Made by a program: the position numbers and the translations under genes. From Clostridia bacterium (GTDB lineage: Bacteria; Bacillota; Clostridia; Oscillospirales; CAG-272): a stretch of 64,000 nt of DNA. Shown one piece after another: positions 16,082-25,014 of this stretch. The notes under the pieces were generated by a model, which made no database searches, was not told the DNA's origin, and saw only the letters and a list, made by a program, of their open reading frames with translations. The stretch lies in NCBI GenBank assembly GCA_017625755.1, contig JAGAKG010000022.1, positions 1 through 64,000 of the forward strand, given 5' to 3'. Every line of letters starts with the position of its first letter. Positions within the stretch are counted from its first letter, which is position 1.

Positions 16082-17377
16082 TCAATCACTAAAATCAAAA
16101 CTATGTAAGTCGACTTCTTCTGATATAATCGAACTACATAACTGTTTTGTTTCTGCTATATATTCATGAGAGTATAGCTTATTGACGTTTCGAGACAATA
16201 TTCCTTTTTTATAAAAAAACATATCTACAGAAGAATCCTCTAATAGTATTCTATAAAACTCATCTTCAGGGTAGGAGTTATATAGTTGTTCTTTACTTGC
16301 AGAGAAAGGAATAAAATATCTATCAAAAAAAGATGCATGATATAGGTCTAAATAATCCTTAACATTTGATACAAAATGTTTAACAATATTATAATATTCT
16401 GCGTTACTGAGTTTTTTTGAAAAAACATATTCTGACACTTTTTCACAATATGAATCAATTTGCTCACCGCAAAGAACATATTGATGCATCGTTATATAAT
16501 ATGCAGCAGAGGCAGCTATGAATTTATATTTTGCCAAATCAAGAAGTGTGTTTTCCGACATAAGACGATTGACACTTAATAAACGATATATCACGTTTTC
16601 GAAAATGTTAGATTTGTTTTTATTGTTCTCCAAAATATATCTAGCACATTCTCTGTGTTTATCTAAGTGAATTACTTTTATTTCACCGTCTTTTAGCCAA
16701 AGAGCAAAATCTTCTCCAACTGTGTTATACTTTTGCGCTTCAAAATAAAAAGTATCTTCTTTTCCATTTCTATCAATTAGTGTAACTGACGTATTGTTTT
16801 CATAGATTGGCACAACAATTTCAAACATAGAATATGAAAAATTGAATCTTCGATATTCCTCCTTAAAGGGATCATAAAATTTTAAAGTATATCCAATTCC
16901 TCCCAACCCGGAAATTATTTTTATGCAGGCAAATTTTATTGTTTTGTTTTTTATTTCATCATTGATGTTATACAAGGTGTTAAGCATGACGGTCATATTA
17001 TTAACATAAACAGCTATGTCAGTAGCCGAAGATAAGGAAATACATATTTTGTTATCATAAGAAACAGTTGATCGAGATATAATTTCATTAATGTGTATCG
17101 AAAATTGCAAACATTTGTGTACTACATAGGATATAACCGAATTGGTGCTTAAAGAATAATCTTTAAGTTGAATAATGACTTTAGTAAATTTTTTAAAATC
17201 CTCTTCGGCGAGTAACATCTCATCTATGCCGTCAAAATTCATATTCGATATACATTCAATTGCTGAATGTATTTGAGACAACACCATTTCTTTTTCACTA
17301 TTTGAAGTATTTGAATCAAAAGTACTTTGTGGTTTAGAACTATTTTGAGCGTTAGGATTTTGTTTAATAAAATTCAT
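16082..17377 (-). CDS. Orphan AT-rich protein, 431 aa
   Basis: I do not recognise this protein. It has a disordered Asn/Ser-rich front (residues 1-30), then mostly helical sequence, a beta-rich part at about 140-215 (ISGLGGIGYTLKFYDPFKE, IDRNGKEDTFYFE) and a helical C-terminal half rich in Tyr, Asn and Lys. There is no signal peptide or membrane segment, so it should be cytoplasmic. Its AT content is clearly higher than that of nearby housekeeping genes, a sign of transfer. A 69-residue gene lies 35 bases upstream on the same strand. It is the main cargo of the module next to the intact tRNA-Leu. Confidence 0.75.
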   Translation of the reverse strand: MNFIKQNPNAQNSSKPQSTFDSNTSNSEKEMVLSQIHSAIECISNMNFDGIDEMLLAEEDFKKFTKVIIQLKDYSLSTNSVISYVVHKCLQFSIHINEIISRSTVSYDNKICISLSSATDIAVYVNNMTVMLNTLYNINDEIKNKTIKFACIKIISGLGGIGYTLKFYDPFKEEYRRFNFSYSMFEIVVPIYENNTSVTLIDRNGKEDTFYFEAQKYNTVGEDFALWLKDGEIKVIHLDKHRECARYILENNKNKSNIFENVIYRLLSVNRLMSENTLLDLAKYKFIAASAAYYITMHQYVLCGEQIDSYCEKVSEYVFSKKLSNAEYYNIVKHFVSNVKDYLDLYHASFFDRYFIPFSASKEQLYNSYPEDEFYRILLEDSSVDMFFYKKGILSRNVNKLYSHEYIAETKQLCSSIISEEVDLHSFDFSD

Positions 17378-17412
17378 ATAATATTCCTTTTAGCTTCATT
17401 ATATTGTGTTTT

Positions 17413-17622
17413 TTATTTAAATTGGATTTTGAAATTGGGATTGTACATATTAGAAAAATTTAGTGAGTATCGTTCTTTTAAAATTTCAAAAATTTTATTG
17501 TTAGATAACTTTTCATCAAATTCACAAAATGGACTTTCGTAATATGCATCTAAAGCTTTTAAATCCTGAATTGAAGTTATACCATTTACATTTTCGAATG
17601 CAATAAGTCTTGCTGATTTCAT
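17413..17622 (-). CDS. Small orphan protein, 69 aa, partner of the 431-aa gene
   Basis: Unrecognised. The sequence is hydrophilic and mostly helical (ITSIQDLKALDAYYESPFCE, NNKIFEILKERYSLNF). ATG 17622 follows GAGGTTATAAG, and a consensus-like promoter lies 41 bases upstream. It is the first gene of a two-gene unit with the 431-residue protein, so the two probably act together. A toxin/antitoxin or regulator/effector pair is possible but nothing in the sequence shows it. Confidence 0.6.
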   Translation of the reverse strand: MKSARLIAFENVNGITSIQDLKALDAYYESPFCEFDEKLSNNKIFEILKERYSLNFSNMYNPNFKIQFK

Positions 17623-17662
17623 CTTATAACCTCATATGATTATTCTGATTTTTCTTTATAAT

Positions 17663-17691
17663 AGTATAGCATAAAAATCCAATAGAATCAA
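17663..17691 (-). promoter_or_regulatory. Promoter of the two-gene orphan unit
   Basis: Read on the minus strand: TTGATT, 17 bases, TATACT. It sits between the tRNA-Leu terminator and the 69-aa gene, so the module does not depend on the tRNA promoter. Confidence 0.65.
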
Positions 17692-17727
17692 GTGTCTAGT
17701 GAATTTTAATTGAAAAATCTCAAAACC

Positions 17728-17755
17728 AAAACGGGAGCAAATTTACTCCCGTTTT
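17728..17755 (-). terminator. Terminator of tRNA-Leu
   Basis: AAAACGGGAG-CAAATTTA-CTCCCGTTTT, three bases beyond the CCA of the intact tRNA. Confidence 0.8.
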
Positions 17756-17758
17756 CTT

Positions 17759-17845
17759 TGGTGCGGGTAAAAGGACTTGAACCTTCACCGAGGAACCCCG
17801 ACTAGAACCTGAATCTAGCGCGTCTGCCAATTCCGCCATACCCGC
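17759..17845 (-). tRNA. tRNA-Leu (anticodon CAG)
   Basis: Read on the minus strand it folds as a class II tRNA of 87 bases with encoded CCA. The acceptor stem is GCGGGTA / TACCCGC, the D-arm contains GGAATTGGCAGACGC, and the anticodon stem CTAGA / TCTAG has loop TTCAGGT (anticodon CAG). The variable arm is CGGGG-TT-CCTCG and the T-arm is GAAGG-TTCAAGT-CCTTT. It is the only complete copy; three 3' halves lie downstream, so it appears to be a repeatedly used integration target that is restored each time. Confidence 0.95.
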
Positions 17846-17969
17846 GAATGAAATGAGCGTGGTATGGCGATGCCTAAAGAACGCTCGCGTTCTTTACTTG
17901 TGCGCAGCACAAAGATACCCGCATATAAAATTAATGTCACTTTGCCAATTATACAAAGTCGACTTGATT

Positions 17970-17998
17970 ATAATACCACAAAAGATTAAAAATGTCAA
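17970..17998 (-). promoter_or_regulatory. Promoter of tRNA-Leu
   Basis: Read on the minus strand: TTGACA, 17 bases, TATTAT, about 125 bases before the mature tRNA. Nothing else is recognised between 17846 and 18111. Confidence 0.6.
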
Positions 17999-18111
17999 GC
18001 GGATTTTTGAAAAATGTTAAGTATTTCTTTTTGTTAAAACAAATTTATGCTTCTCTCACTTTTTGAAAGGCAAAAAAGAATTTCTAAATACTAATTTTTT
18101 TGCAAAAACTA

Positions 18112-18140
18112 TTGACAAAGAGCGTATATAATGGTATACT
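18112..18140 (+). promoter_or_regulatory. Promoter of the CofE-like gene
   Basis: TTGACA and TATACT with a 17-base spacer. Confidence 0.75.
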
Positions 18141-18268
18141 TTTTAGTTGTTTGAAATGATATTATACAGATGAAAAAAGTTGCTTCTTTGACGAGGTTTG
18201 ATTTGTTATTTGGTGACTTTGTTCATTCAAAAGTGTTGTTTCTAATCTTACTTTTAGGAGATAAAAAA

Positions 18269-19468
18269 ATGGAACAGAACACAAGAAAAGTTGGTACAGT
18301 ATCAAGAGGGATTCGTTGCCCCATCTTCCGTGAGGGAGACAATCTGAGCGAGATGGTAACCGCAAGCGTCCTTGACGCGGCAAAGTCTGAGGGCTTTGAG
18401 CTTCGCGACAGAGATGTTATTTCGATAACAGAGTCGGTCGTTGCTCGTGCGCAGGGAAACTATGCCTCTGTTGAGGCTATTGCAGAGGATGTTCGCGCAA
18501 AACTCGGCGGAGAGACTGTCGGAGTTATCTTCCCGATTCTTTCCAGAAACCGTTTCGCAATCTGTCTGCGCGGAATCGCTATGGGCTGCAAAAAGATAGT
18601 GCTTATGCTCAGCTATCCTTCCGACGAGGTTGGAAACGAGCTTGTAAGCCTTGACAAGATAGACGAAGCAGGTGTCAACCCCTATTCCGATGTGCTTACT
18701 CTCGAGCGCTACCGTGAGTTGTTTGGAGACAATGTTCACGAGTTTACAGGTGTTGACTATGTTCAGTATTACGGAGACCTTATCCGTTCCTGCGGCGCAG
18801 ATGTCGAGATAATATTCGCAAACCAGGCGAAAACTATACTGAATTACACAGACTGTGTTCTTACTTGCGATATTCACACGCGCAAGCGCACCAAGAGAAT
18901 ACTTAAGGATGCGGGTGCAAAGGTGGTTTGCGGACTTGACGATATTATGACCTCTCCCGTAAACGGAAGCGGATACAATGAGAAATATGGACTCCTCGGC
19001 TCGAACAAGTCTACCGAGGACAAGGTAAAGCTTTTCCCGAGAGACTGCAAGGATCTCGTGCTTGACATTCAGGCGAGAGTGCTTGCGGCAACTGGAAAGC
19101 ATGTTGAGGTAATGGTTTACGGAGATGGCGCATTCAAGGACCCCAAGGGTAAGATTTGGGAGCTTGCCGATCCTGTCGTTTCTCCCGCGTACACCGACGG
19201 ACTTATCGGAACGCCGAGCGAGCTGAAGCTCAAGTATCTTGCAGACAACGATTTCAAGGACCTTTCGGGCGAGGCGCTCAAGGAAGCTATTTCCGCGAGT
19301 ATCCGCGCGAAGGAAGGCAATTTGGTTGGAAATATGGCTTCGCAGGGAACTACTCCCAGGCAGCTCACCGACCTTATCGGCTCTCTGTGCGACCTGACCA
19401 GCGGCTCGGGCGACAAGGGAACTCCCGTCGTTCTCGTTCAGGGATATTTTGATAATTACACTAATTAA
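18269..19468 (+). CDS. Coenzyme F420-0:L-glutamate ligase-like protein
   Basis: A protein of 399 residues from ATG 18269, which has TAGGAGAT upstream; a longer frame from 18170 lacks a site. It matches the CofE/FbiB ligase fold that adds glutamate to F420-0: the front has TVSRGIRCPIFREGDNLSEM, then DVISITESVVARAQG, and the C-terminal part holds YGDGAFKDPKGKIWELADP. Members in Clostridia without F420 synthesis are described only as F420-ligase-like and their substrate is unknown; no other F420 gene is visible here. It is transcribed alone between its promoter and a terminator. Confidence 0.75.
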   Translation: MEQNTRKVGTVSRGIRCPIFREGDNLSEMVTASVLDAAKSEGFELRDRDVISITESVVARAQGNYASVEAIAEDVRAKLGGETVGVIFPILSRNRFAICLRGIAMGCKKIVLMLSYPSDEVGNELVSLDKIDEAGVNPYSDVLTLERYRELFGDNVHEFTGVDYVQYYGDLIRSCGADVEIIFANQAKTILNYTDCVLTCDIHTRKRTKRILKDAGAKVVCGLDDIMTSPVNGSGYNEKYGLLGSNKSTEDKVKLFPRDCKDLVLDIQARVLAATGKHVEVMVYGDGAFKDPKGKIWELADPVVSPAYTDGLIGTPSELKLKYLADNDFKDLSGEALKEAISASIRAKEGNLVGNMASQGTTPRQLTDLIGSLCDLTSGSGDKGTPVVLVQGYFDNYTN

Positions 19469-19475
19469 AAAATCA

Positions 19476-19510
19476 GGGAGACCTTTGTGAAAAGGTCTCC
19501 CGAAGTTTTA
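19476..19510 (+). terminator. Terminator of the CofE-like gene
   Basis: GGGAGACCTTT-GTGA-AAAGGTCTCCC, followed by GAAGTTTTATT. Confidence 0.8.
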
Positions 19511-19571
19511 TTTGATAATACAAAATAATCACGGTAAAATGCAAAAAATATATAAAGGTCAGAAGCGTTCA

Positions 19572-19600
19572 TTGACAGGACCCAAGACTTGTTTTATAAT
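19572..19600 (+). promoter_or_regulatory. Promoter of the SGNH-like lipoprotein gene
   Basis: TTGACA and TATAAT with a 17-base spacer: a perfect consensus pair. Confidence 0.8.
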
Positions 19601-19637
19601 TAACTCGGAAATATAATCTTTGTCGGAGGATGCGAGC

Positions 19638-20873
19638 TTGAGAACAAATTTTAAAATAAAGCTTGTAGCATTGATATTGGTGCTTACGGCGATTTTGAGC
19701 AGTTGTAATAAGGAGAACGGAAATGATGACACAGCTACTACCGCGTCGAGCATGGCGACCACGCAGGCGCAGACGGTCGACACGGCTTACGAGAGCATAC
19801 CGAGATTTGACTCGGAGAGCAATAACAAAGTTGAATTTTCTTTTGTAGGCGACCCTTATGCGCTCTCTATCAATATCCCTGCGGAATGGGAGACGGTTAC
19901 AAGCTCGGAAGGGTATTCTGTTCGTCGCGACGGCAACGAAATAGGTAAGATTTTCTCGGGAGAGCCTTCGGATGCGGCAGAATGGACTGAGGTCAAGTGT
20001 TATGAATCGGCAGACGGCGGACTTTTGACAACCACATATATAGAGAGACGCGGAGCGGGGGAGAGCGCTGAGTACAGATACCGATTCTGTTATTCATACG
20101 CGTTCGGTACTACCGAAAGACTTACTACCGTGACGGTTGCTTTGTCCGAGCTTGACGAGTTTGCGGAAAAGTCAATGGCTTTTGCGGGAACAGTGCTGAG
20201 ACTCGGAACAGATTCCGGTATTGGTATTCTTTCCGATAGCTCGGTGAGAAATATCGCGATTCTCGGAAATAGCTTCGTCGGCTCTGGCTCTTCCAATATT
20301 GGCGCGATAACGCAGGAGATGTTTGAACGCAACGGAAAGCAGTGTAATGTGGACGCGATATCGAGAGGTATGGCTAATATAAGCACCTATACGGACGACT
20401 CTGAAATGATGGCGAAGATAAGGAGCGGATATTACGACATAGTCTTTATTTGCGGACTTTATTCAAACGGTCAGGTCGGTTCTCTCAAGACGCTTAAGGA
20501 CGCGTGTGATGTGGGTCAAACGAGACTTGTCGTCTTTCCCGCTCACAACGAAAATACACAGGCCATTGAGCAGGCGAAGAATCTGTTGCCCGAGTTGGTT
20601 TGTCTGAATTGGAAAAGCGAGATAGACTATCTTATAGAGAGCAAAAAAATAAGCAGATGGGATTTCTGCTACGACGATTATTATGACCACAGTAAGCCCC
20701 TCGCGGGATATGTCGGCGCGCATATGATTTACAGAGCGATATATTCCTCCGTGCCGACGGTTGGCGTCTCCTCGTCTATTCAGCAGTCGTATGTTGACTC
20801 CTTGCTTGGCGATTACAGCGCCACGGGCGTTATTGAGCTTCCGTACAAGGCAAGTGTTAAATATCTCTATTAA
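19638..20873 (+). CDS. SGNH-like (DUF4886-type) lipoprotein
   Basis: I place the start at TTG 19638, eight bases after GGAGG, giving a lipoprotein of 411 residues with lipobox LSSC (Cys23) and a Ser/Thr linker. Residues about 60-190 are a beta-rich domain. The C-terminal half looks like an SGNH hydrolase: NIAILGNSFVGSGS supplies the Gly-Asn-Ser nucleophile region, IVFICGLYSNGQ is the second strand, and YYDHSKPLAGYVGAHMIYRA carries an Asp/His pair like the catalytic end block. It probably de-esterifies a cell-surface or dietary glycan. The substrate is not known. Confidence 0.65.
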   Translation: MRTNFKIKLVALILVLTAILSSCNKENGNDDTATTASSMATTQAQTVDTAYESIPRFDSESNNKVEFSFVGDPYALSINIPAEWETVTSSEGYSVRRDGNEIGKIFSGEPSDAAEWTEVKCYESADGGLLTTTYIERRGAGESAEYRYRFCYSYAFGTTERLTTVTVALSELDEFAEKSMAFAGTVLRLGTDSGIGILSDSSVRNIAILGNSFVGSGSSNIGAITQEMFERNGKQCNVDAISRGMANISTYTDDSEMMAKIRSGYYDIVFICGLYSNGQVGSLKTLKDACDVGQTRLVVFPAHNENTQAIEQAKNLLPELVCLNWKSEIDYLIESKKISRWDFCYDDYYDHSKPLAGYVGAHMIYRAIYSSVPTVGVSSSIQQSYVDSLLGDYSATGVIELPYKASVKYLY

Positions 20874-20910
20874 TACAGTGCGGAACAAAAAGCGCTGATG
20901 AAACAAAATA

Positions 20911-20956
20911 AAGAACCGCTTTTGTTATCTTCAAAAGGATAGCGAAAGCGGTTTGC
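20911..20956 (+). terminator. Terminator after the SGNH-like lipoprotein
   Basis: The arms AACCGCTTT and AAAGCGGTT enclose about 23 bases. A terminator with the same AACCGCT arm follows ileS at about 24281. Confidence 0.55.
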
Positions 20957-21040
20957 TTATAGCGAAGGCGTAAGAATGCTTCAGGGCAGCTGCAGGATTT
21001 TGACATAAAAATCGAGTTTTCCAAATTCTCCAAAGTGCTA

Positions 21041-21069
21041 TTGACTTTTGAAAACCCTTGTGGTATAAT
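21041..21069 (+). promoter_or_regulatory. Promoter of ileS
   Basis: TTGACT and TATAAT with a 17-base spacer, about 35 bases before the start codon. The leader is too short for a T-box. Confidence 0.75.
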
Positions 21070-21109
21070 AAGATGTTTAAAAATAATCATTTTTAAGGAA
21101 GGTATAAAA

Positions 21110-24100
21110 ATGAAGTACGAGGAATTGTCTTCCAAACCCGATTTTTCCGAAATTCAGCCCGCCACACTTGGCTTCTGGATGGAAAATAAGGTTTTTGAAA
21201 AATCTGTTGATGAGAAAAAGGGCGGAGAAATAGTTTTCTACGACGGCCCTCCTTTTCCCACGGGTAAGCCCCACCACGGTACCGTGCTTGTCTCCTTCAT
21301 AAAGGATATGATTGCGAGATACTGGACTATGAGAGGCTATCAGGTACCCAGAGTATGGGGTTGGGACTGTCACGGTCTGCCGATAGAGAATCAGGTAGAG
21401 ACTCTGCTTGGTATCAACGATAAGAATCAGATTGAAAAAGAGCTCGGTATAGATAAGTTCAACGAGAAATGCTTCGAGGTCGTTTCAAATAATAACGACG
21501 CTTGGAAGGAATATGTCGACCAGATGGCGCGTTGGGTCGACTACGACGGCGCGTATAAGACGATGAACGCAAGCTTTATGGAGAGTGTTATGTGGGCGTT
21601 CAAGACCTGCCACGATAAGGGTCTTATCTATCGCGACTACCGCGTAACTCCTTACTGTACGCACTGTGAGACCTCTCTTTCTATCTCTGATACGAGAGAG
21701 TCCGACTCCACCCGTCCGAGACAGGACAGATGGGTAATTGCTCAGTTCAAGAGTAAGCTCCGCGAGGCGGGCAAGGATGTTTATTTCCTCGCTTGGACGA
21801 CAACTCCCTGGACTCTCCCCTCAAACCTCTGTCTGGCAGTCGGCGAGAAGCTCGATTACGCCTTCGTTGAGGTCGAGGATAGAGTGCTGGTTGCTTGTAA
21901 GAATGTACTCCCCAACTTCAAGAAGGTATTTGGAGAGAACCCCGTAATACTCAAAGAGGTGAAGGGAACCGAGCTTGTCGGAGAGACCTACGAGCCCCTT
22001 TTCCCCTACTTTGCGGACAAGGCGGCAGAGGGAGCATTCAGAGTCGTTACGGCTGACTATGTCGGTGCTGACGAGGGTGTTGGTATAGTTCATACCGCCC
22101 CCGCATTTGGTGAGGACGACTATTGGACCTGCAAGAATTTCGGTATTCCGCTTGTCAACCCCGTTGACTCAAAGGGTAGATTTACCGAGGAGATAACCGA
22201 CTTCTATCCCATTCAGGAGGATAAGACGGTTATCGAAATGAATCCGATAATTATAAGATTCCTTTACGAAAACGGCAAGGCTGTTGCCGACGGAACCATA
22301 GAGCATAACTATCCTCACTGCTGGAGATGTAAGCGCCCGCTTATCTATAAGGCGATGGACGCATACTACTTCAACATCGGTAAGGTCAAGGAAAGACTTA
22401 TCGAGTGCAACGAGGAGGTCAACTGGGTTCCCGAGACCGTTAAGCACGGCAGATTCGGAAACTGGCTTGAGGGAGCACGCGACTGGAATATCTCGAGAAA
22501 CAGATATTGGAGTACTCCTATACCGATATGGAAGTGCAATGAGTGCGGCGAGGAGGTCGTTCTCGGAAGCATAGAGGAGATATATAACGCGTCGGGAGTC
22601 AAGCTCGATAACCTTCACAGACAGTTTGTAGACAAGGTCACCTTCCCCTGCAAGTGCTGTGGCGGCACGATGCAGAGAGTTCCCGAGGTTCTCGACTGCT
22701 GGTTCGAGAGCGGAAGCGTACCCTTTGCGCAGAAGCACTATCCCTTTGAGAACAAGGAATGGTTCGAGGAGCATTTCCCCTGCGACTTCGTAGTTGAGTA
22801 CACGGGACAGATAAGATGCTGGTTCTACTATCTCCATGTACTCGCCATAGCTCTCTTTGATAAGCCCGCGTTCCGCAACTGCGTAGTTCACGGAACGATA
22901 CTTGCTAAGGACGGAAAGAAGCTTTCCAAGTCCTCGAAGAACTACACCGACCCGATGGAGCTTATGAAGCGCTACGGAACAGACGCGTTCAGACTCTATC
23001 TCTATCAGACCAAGGCAATGCTTATCGGAGACCTGCTCTTTGACGAGAGCGGAATTCAGGACGCATATCAGCAGATACTGCTTCCGTATTGGAACGCTTG
23101 TAATTTCTACATTTCTTATGCTAATATAGATAATTTCCGTCCCGACGGACTCACACCGCCCAAGAGCGATAATCAGCTTGATAACTGGATACTTGCTAAG
23201 CTTTATGACGCGACTCGCGAGATAACCGAGAATATGGACGCATATCAGGTCGACAGATATATAGATAGTCTGTCCTCGCTTATCGACGGACTTACGAACT
23301 GGTATATCAGACGCTCCAGAAGAAGATTCTGGGAGTCGGGAATGTCGGCAGATAAGGAAAGCGCGCTCAATACGCTCTACTATGTTCTCGTTAACACGAC
23401 CAAGCTTTTGGCTCCCGTAGCGCCCATTATATCCGAGAAGATATATAAGACACTCACAGGCGAGTTCTCGGTTCACCTTGCCGATTGGCCCGAGATTCCC
23501 GAGAGCTACGCTAACGCAGAGCTTCTCAAGAAGATCGAGACTGCTCAGAGAGTTATAGGACTCACGAGAAGCATCAGAAACAAGAGCAGAATAAAGAACA
23601 GACAGCCCCTGAGCCTTCTTCGTGTGGCTTCCTCCGACGCCGCAACTATGGCGGTAGTTGAGGAATTCAAGGAGACGATCAAGGAGGAGCTTAACATCAA
23701 GAATATCGAAATGCTCGATAATGTAAACGATATCGCCACCGTTAAGTACGACCCCAATTTCAATGTCATAAGAGAGAAATATCCTAAGGATATCCCCTCT
23801 ATCATAAAGGCAGTCAAGAGCGGAAAGTACACTATGAGCGGAGATTTCGTCACGCTTGATGTGAACGGTGAGGAGAAGCAGCTCGACGCGGATATCATTC
23901 TCGTCACATACCTCGCGAAGGACGGTCTGCATGTTGCCAGCGACCACGAGATCATAGTCTCGCTTGACCTCACTATCACCGAGGAGCTCAAGCAGGAGGG
24001 CTTGGCGCGTGAGATAATCCGAAGCGTTCAGGACGCGAGAAAGCAGATAGGCTGCGAGATAATGGATAACATCACCATAAGCCTCAAGGGTGAATATCCC

Positions 24101-24214
24101 GAGGCGTGGGTTGAGACCATTTGCGGCGAGACGCTCAGCCGTATCGGAGAGATAGATACTCCCGATACCATTATCAATATCGACGATATTATTGAAATAG
24201 CGGTCAAAAAGTAA
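21110..24214 (+). CDS. ileS: Isoleucyl-tRNA synthetase
   Basis: The enzyme charges tRNA-Ile. From ATG 21110 (GGAAGG upstream) it has 1034 residues. The class I signature is PTGKPHHGT near residue 50 and the KMSKS-type loop is KLSKSSKNY near 605. Between them lies the CP1 editing domain with TTPWTLPSN and DEGVGIVHTAPAFGEDD. The zinc-type cysteines CNECGEE and CKCCGGTM sit after NRYWSTPIP in the centre of the chain. The length and motif wording fit the eukaryote-like IleS2 group found in many Clostridia, some of which tolerate mupirocin; tolerance here is inference. It is transcribed alone from its own promoter. Confidence 0.95.
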   Translation: MKYEELSSKPDFSEIQPATLGFWMENKVFEKSVDEKKGGEIVFYDGPPFPTGKPHHGTVLVSFIKDMIARYWTMRGYQVPRVWGWDCHGLPIENQVETLLGINDKNQIEKELGIDKFNEKCFEVVSNNNDAWKEYVDQMARWVDYDGAYKTMNASFMESVMWAFKTCHDKGLIYRDYRVTPYCTHCETSLSISDTRESDSTRPRQDRWVIAQFKSKLREAGKDVYFLAWTTTPWTLPSNLCLAVGEKLDYAFVEVEDRVLVACKNVLPNFKKVFGENPVILKEVKGTELVGETYEPLFPYFADKAAEGAFRVVTADYVGADEGVGIVHTAPAFGEDDYWTCKNFGIPLVNPVDSKGRFTEEITDFYPIQEDKTVIEMNPIIIRFLYENGKAVADGTIEHNYPHCWRCKRPLIYKAMDAYYFNIGKVKERLIECNEEVNWVPETVKHGRFGNWLEGARDWNISRNRYWSTPIPIWKCNECGEEVVLGSIEEIYNASGVKLDNLHRQFVDKVTFPCKCCGGTMQRVPEVLDCWFESGSVPFAQKHYPFENKEWFEEHFPCDFVVEYTGQIRCWFYYLHVLAIALFDKPAFRNCVVHGTILAKDGKKLSKSSKNYTDPMELMKRYGTDAFRLYLYQTKAMLIGDLLFDESGIQDAYQQILLPYWNACNFYISYANIDNFRPDGLTPPKSDNQLDNWILAKLYDATREITENMDAYQVDRYIDSLSSLIDGLTNWYIRRSRRRFWESGMSADKESALNTLYYVLVNTTKLLAPVAPIISEKIYKTLTGEFSVHLADWPEIPESYANAELLKKIETAQRVIGLTRSIRNKSRIKNRQPLSLLRVASSDAATMAVVEEFKETIKEELNIKNIEMLDNVNDIATVKYDPNFNVIREKYPKDIPSIIKAVKSGKYTMSGDFVTLDVNGEEKQLDADIILVTYLAKDGLHVASDHEIIVSLDLTITEELKQEGLAREIIRSVQDARKQIGCEIMDNITISLKGEYPEAWVETICGETLSRIGEIDTPDTIINIDDIIEIAVKK

Positions 24215-24280
24215 TATGTTTTAGTGGGACTGCCGCATTTAGCGCAGAACAAAAACACACAAATTGAATTTATAAAGAAC

Positions 24281-24321
24281 AACCGCTTTTACTGTCAAAA
24301 ATGATAGTAAGAGCGGTTTTT
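24281..24321 (+). terminator. Terminator of ileS
   Basis: AACCGCTTTTACT pairs with AGTAAGAGCGGTT, followed by TTTT. Confidence 0.75.
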
Positions 24322-24470
24322 CGGTAGAAATTGTTACGAATTTCAATTTTTATGTGTGTTTTTTAGTCGCGCTTTGGCTCTTTGCAGTACAAAGTACAGC
24401 GACGAGAACCAAATCACGACTTCTGCATCTAACTGCAACAGTCCTTGTATATGTTGTGACAGGAGAATAT

Positions 24471-24962
24471 ATGATAAAAATAATGTTCGTTTGCCACGGA
24501 AATATCTGCCGCTCACCTATGGCGGAATTTATATTCAAAGATATGGTAGCAAAAAGAGGTCTTGGAGATAAATTTTATATTGCGTCAAGCGCAACAAGCT
24601 CAGAGGAGATATGGGGCGGGGTCGGAAATCCCATATATCCGCCCGCTCGCGCCGAGCTTGAGAGGCACGGAATACCGTGCGCGGGAAAGAGAGCGGTGCG
24701 CCTTGAAGCGCAGGACGCAGATAAATACGATATCTTTGTCGGTATGGATAGCGCAAATATAAGAAATATGCACAGAATACTCGGCGCGTCGGCAGGGGAT
24801 AAAATACATAAGCTTATGGATTTCACCGCGCGAGGCGGAGATGTTTCGGACCCATGGTACAGTGACAGATTTGATATCGCCTACCGCGATATATACGAGG
24901 GCTGCGAGGCGCTTTTTCTACATTTGCTCGAGTGCGGAGAGAATTTATTGCAAATACACTAA
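24471..24962 (+). CDS. Low-molecular-weight protein tyrosine phosphatase
   Basis: A phosphatase of 163 residues from ATG 24471, preceded by AGGAG. The P-loop VCHGNICRSPM (Cys8, Arg14) is at the start and the general acid lies in SDPWYSDRF near residue 128. In Gram-positive bacteria this family dephosphorylates protein tyrosine or arginine residues; here the P-loop has an Ile where arginine phosphatases usually have Thr, so tyrosine specificity seems more likely (inference). No kinase gene is next to it. The last codons are part of a 23-base tandem duplication that continues past the stop. Confidence 0.85.
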   Translation: MIKIMFVCHGNICRSPMAEFIFKDMVAKRGLGDKFYIASSATSSEEIWGGVGNPIYPPARAELERHGIPCAGKRAVRLEAQDADKYDIFVGMDSANIRNMHRILGASAGDKIHKLMDFTARGGDVSDPWYSDRFDIAYRDIYEGCEALFLHLLECGENLLQIH

Positions 24963-24993
24963 AAATTTTATTTCAAATACACTAAAAATTTTA
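24951..24993. repeat. Tandem 20-base direct repeat at a gene end
   Basis: CAAATACACTAAAAATTTTA occurs at 24951-24970 and again at 24974-24993. The first copy contains the phosphatase stop codon. It looks like a slippage duplication. Confidence 0.8.
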
Positions 24994-25014
24994 AAAATTT
25001 TTTTGCAATAATAC

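Noticed and set aside
18170..18268. A 33-residue N-terminal extension of the CofE-like protein
   Set aside because: No ribosome binding site at 18170, while ATG 18269 has TAGGAGAT at the right distance and begins at the conserved domain.
22169..23947. A 592-codon open frame on the minus strand opposite ileS
   Set aside because: It lies wholly inside ileS and is a by-product of that gene's codon bias; no start site and no protein-like pattern.
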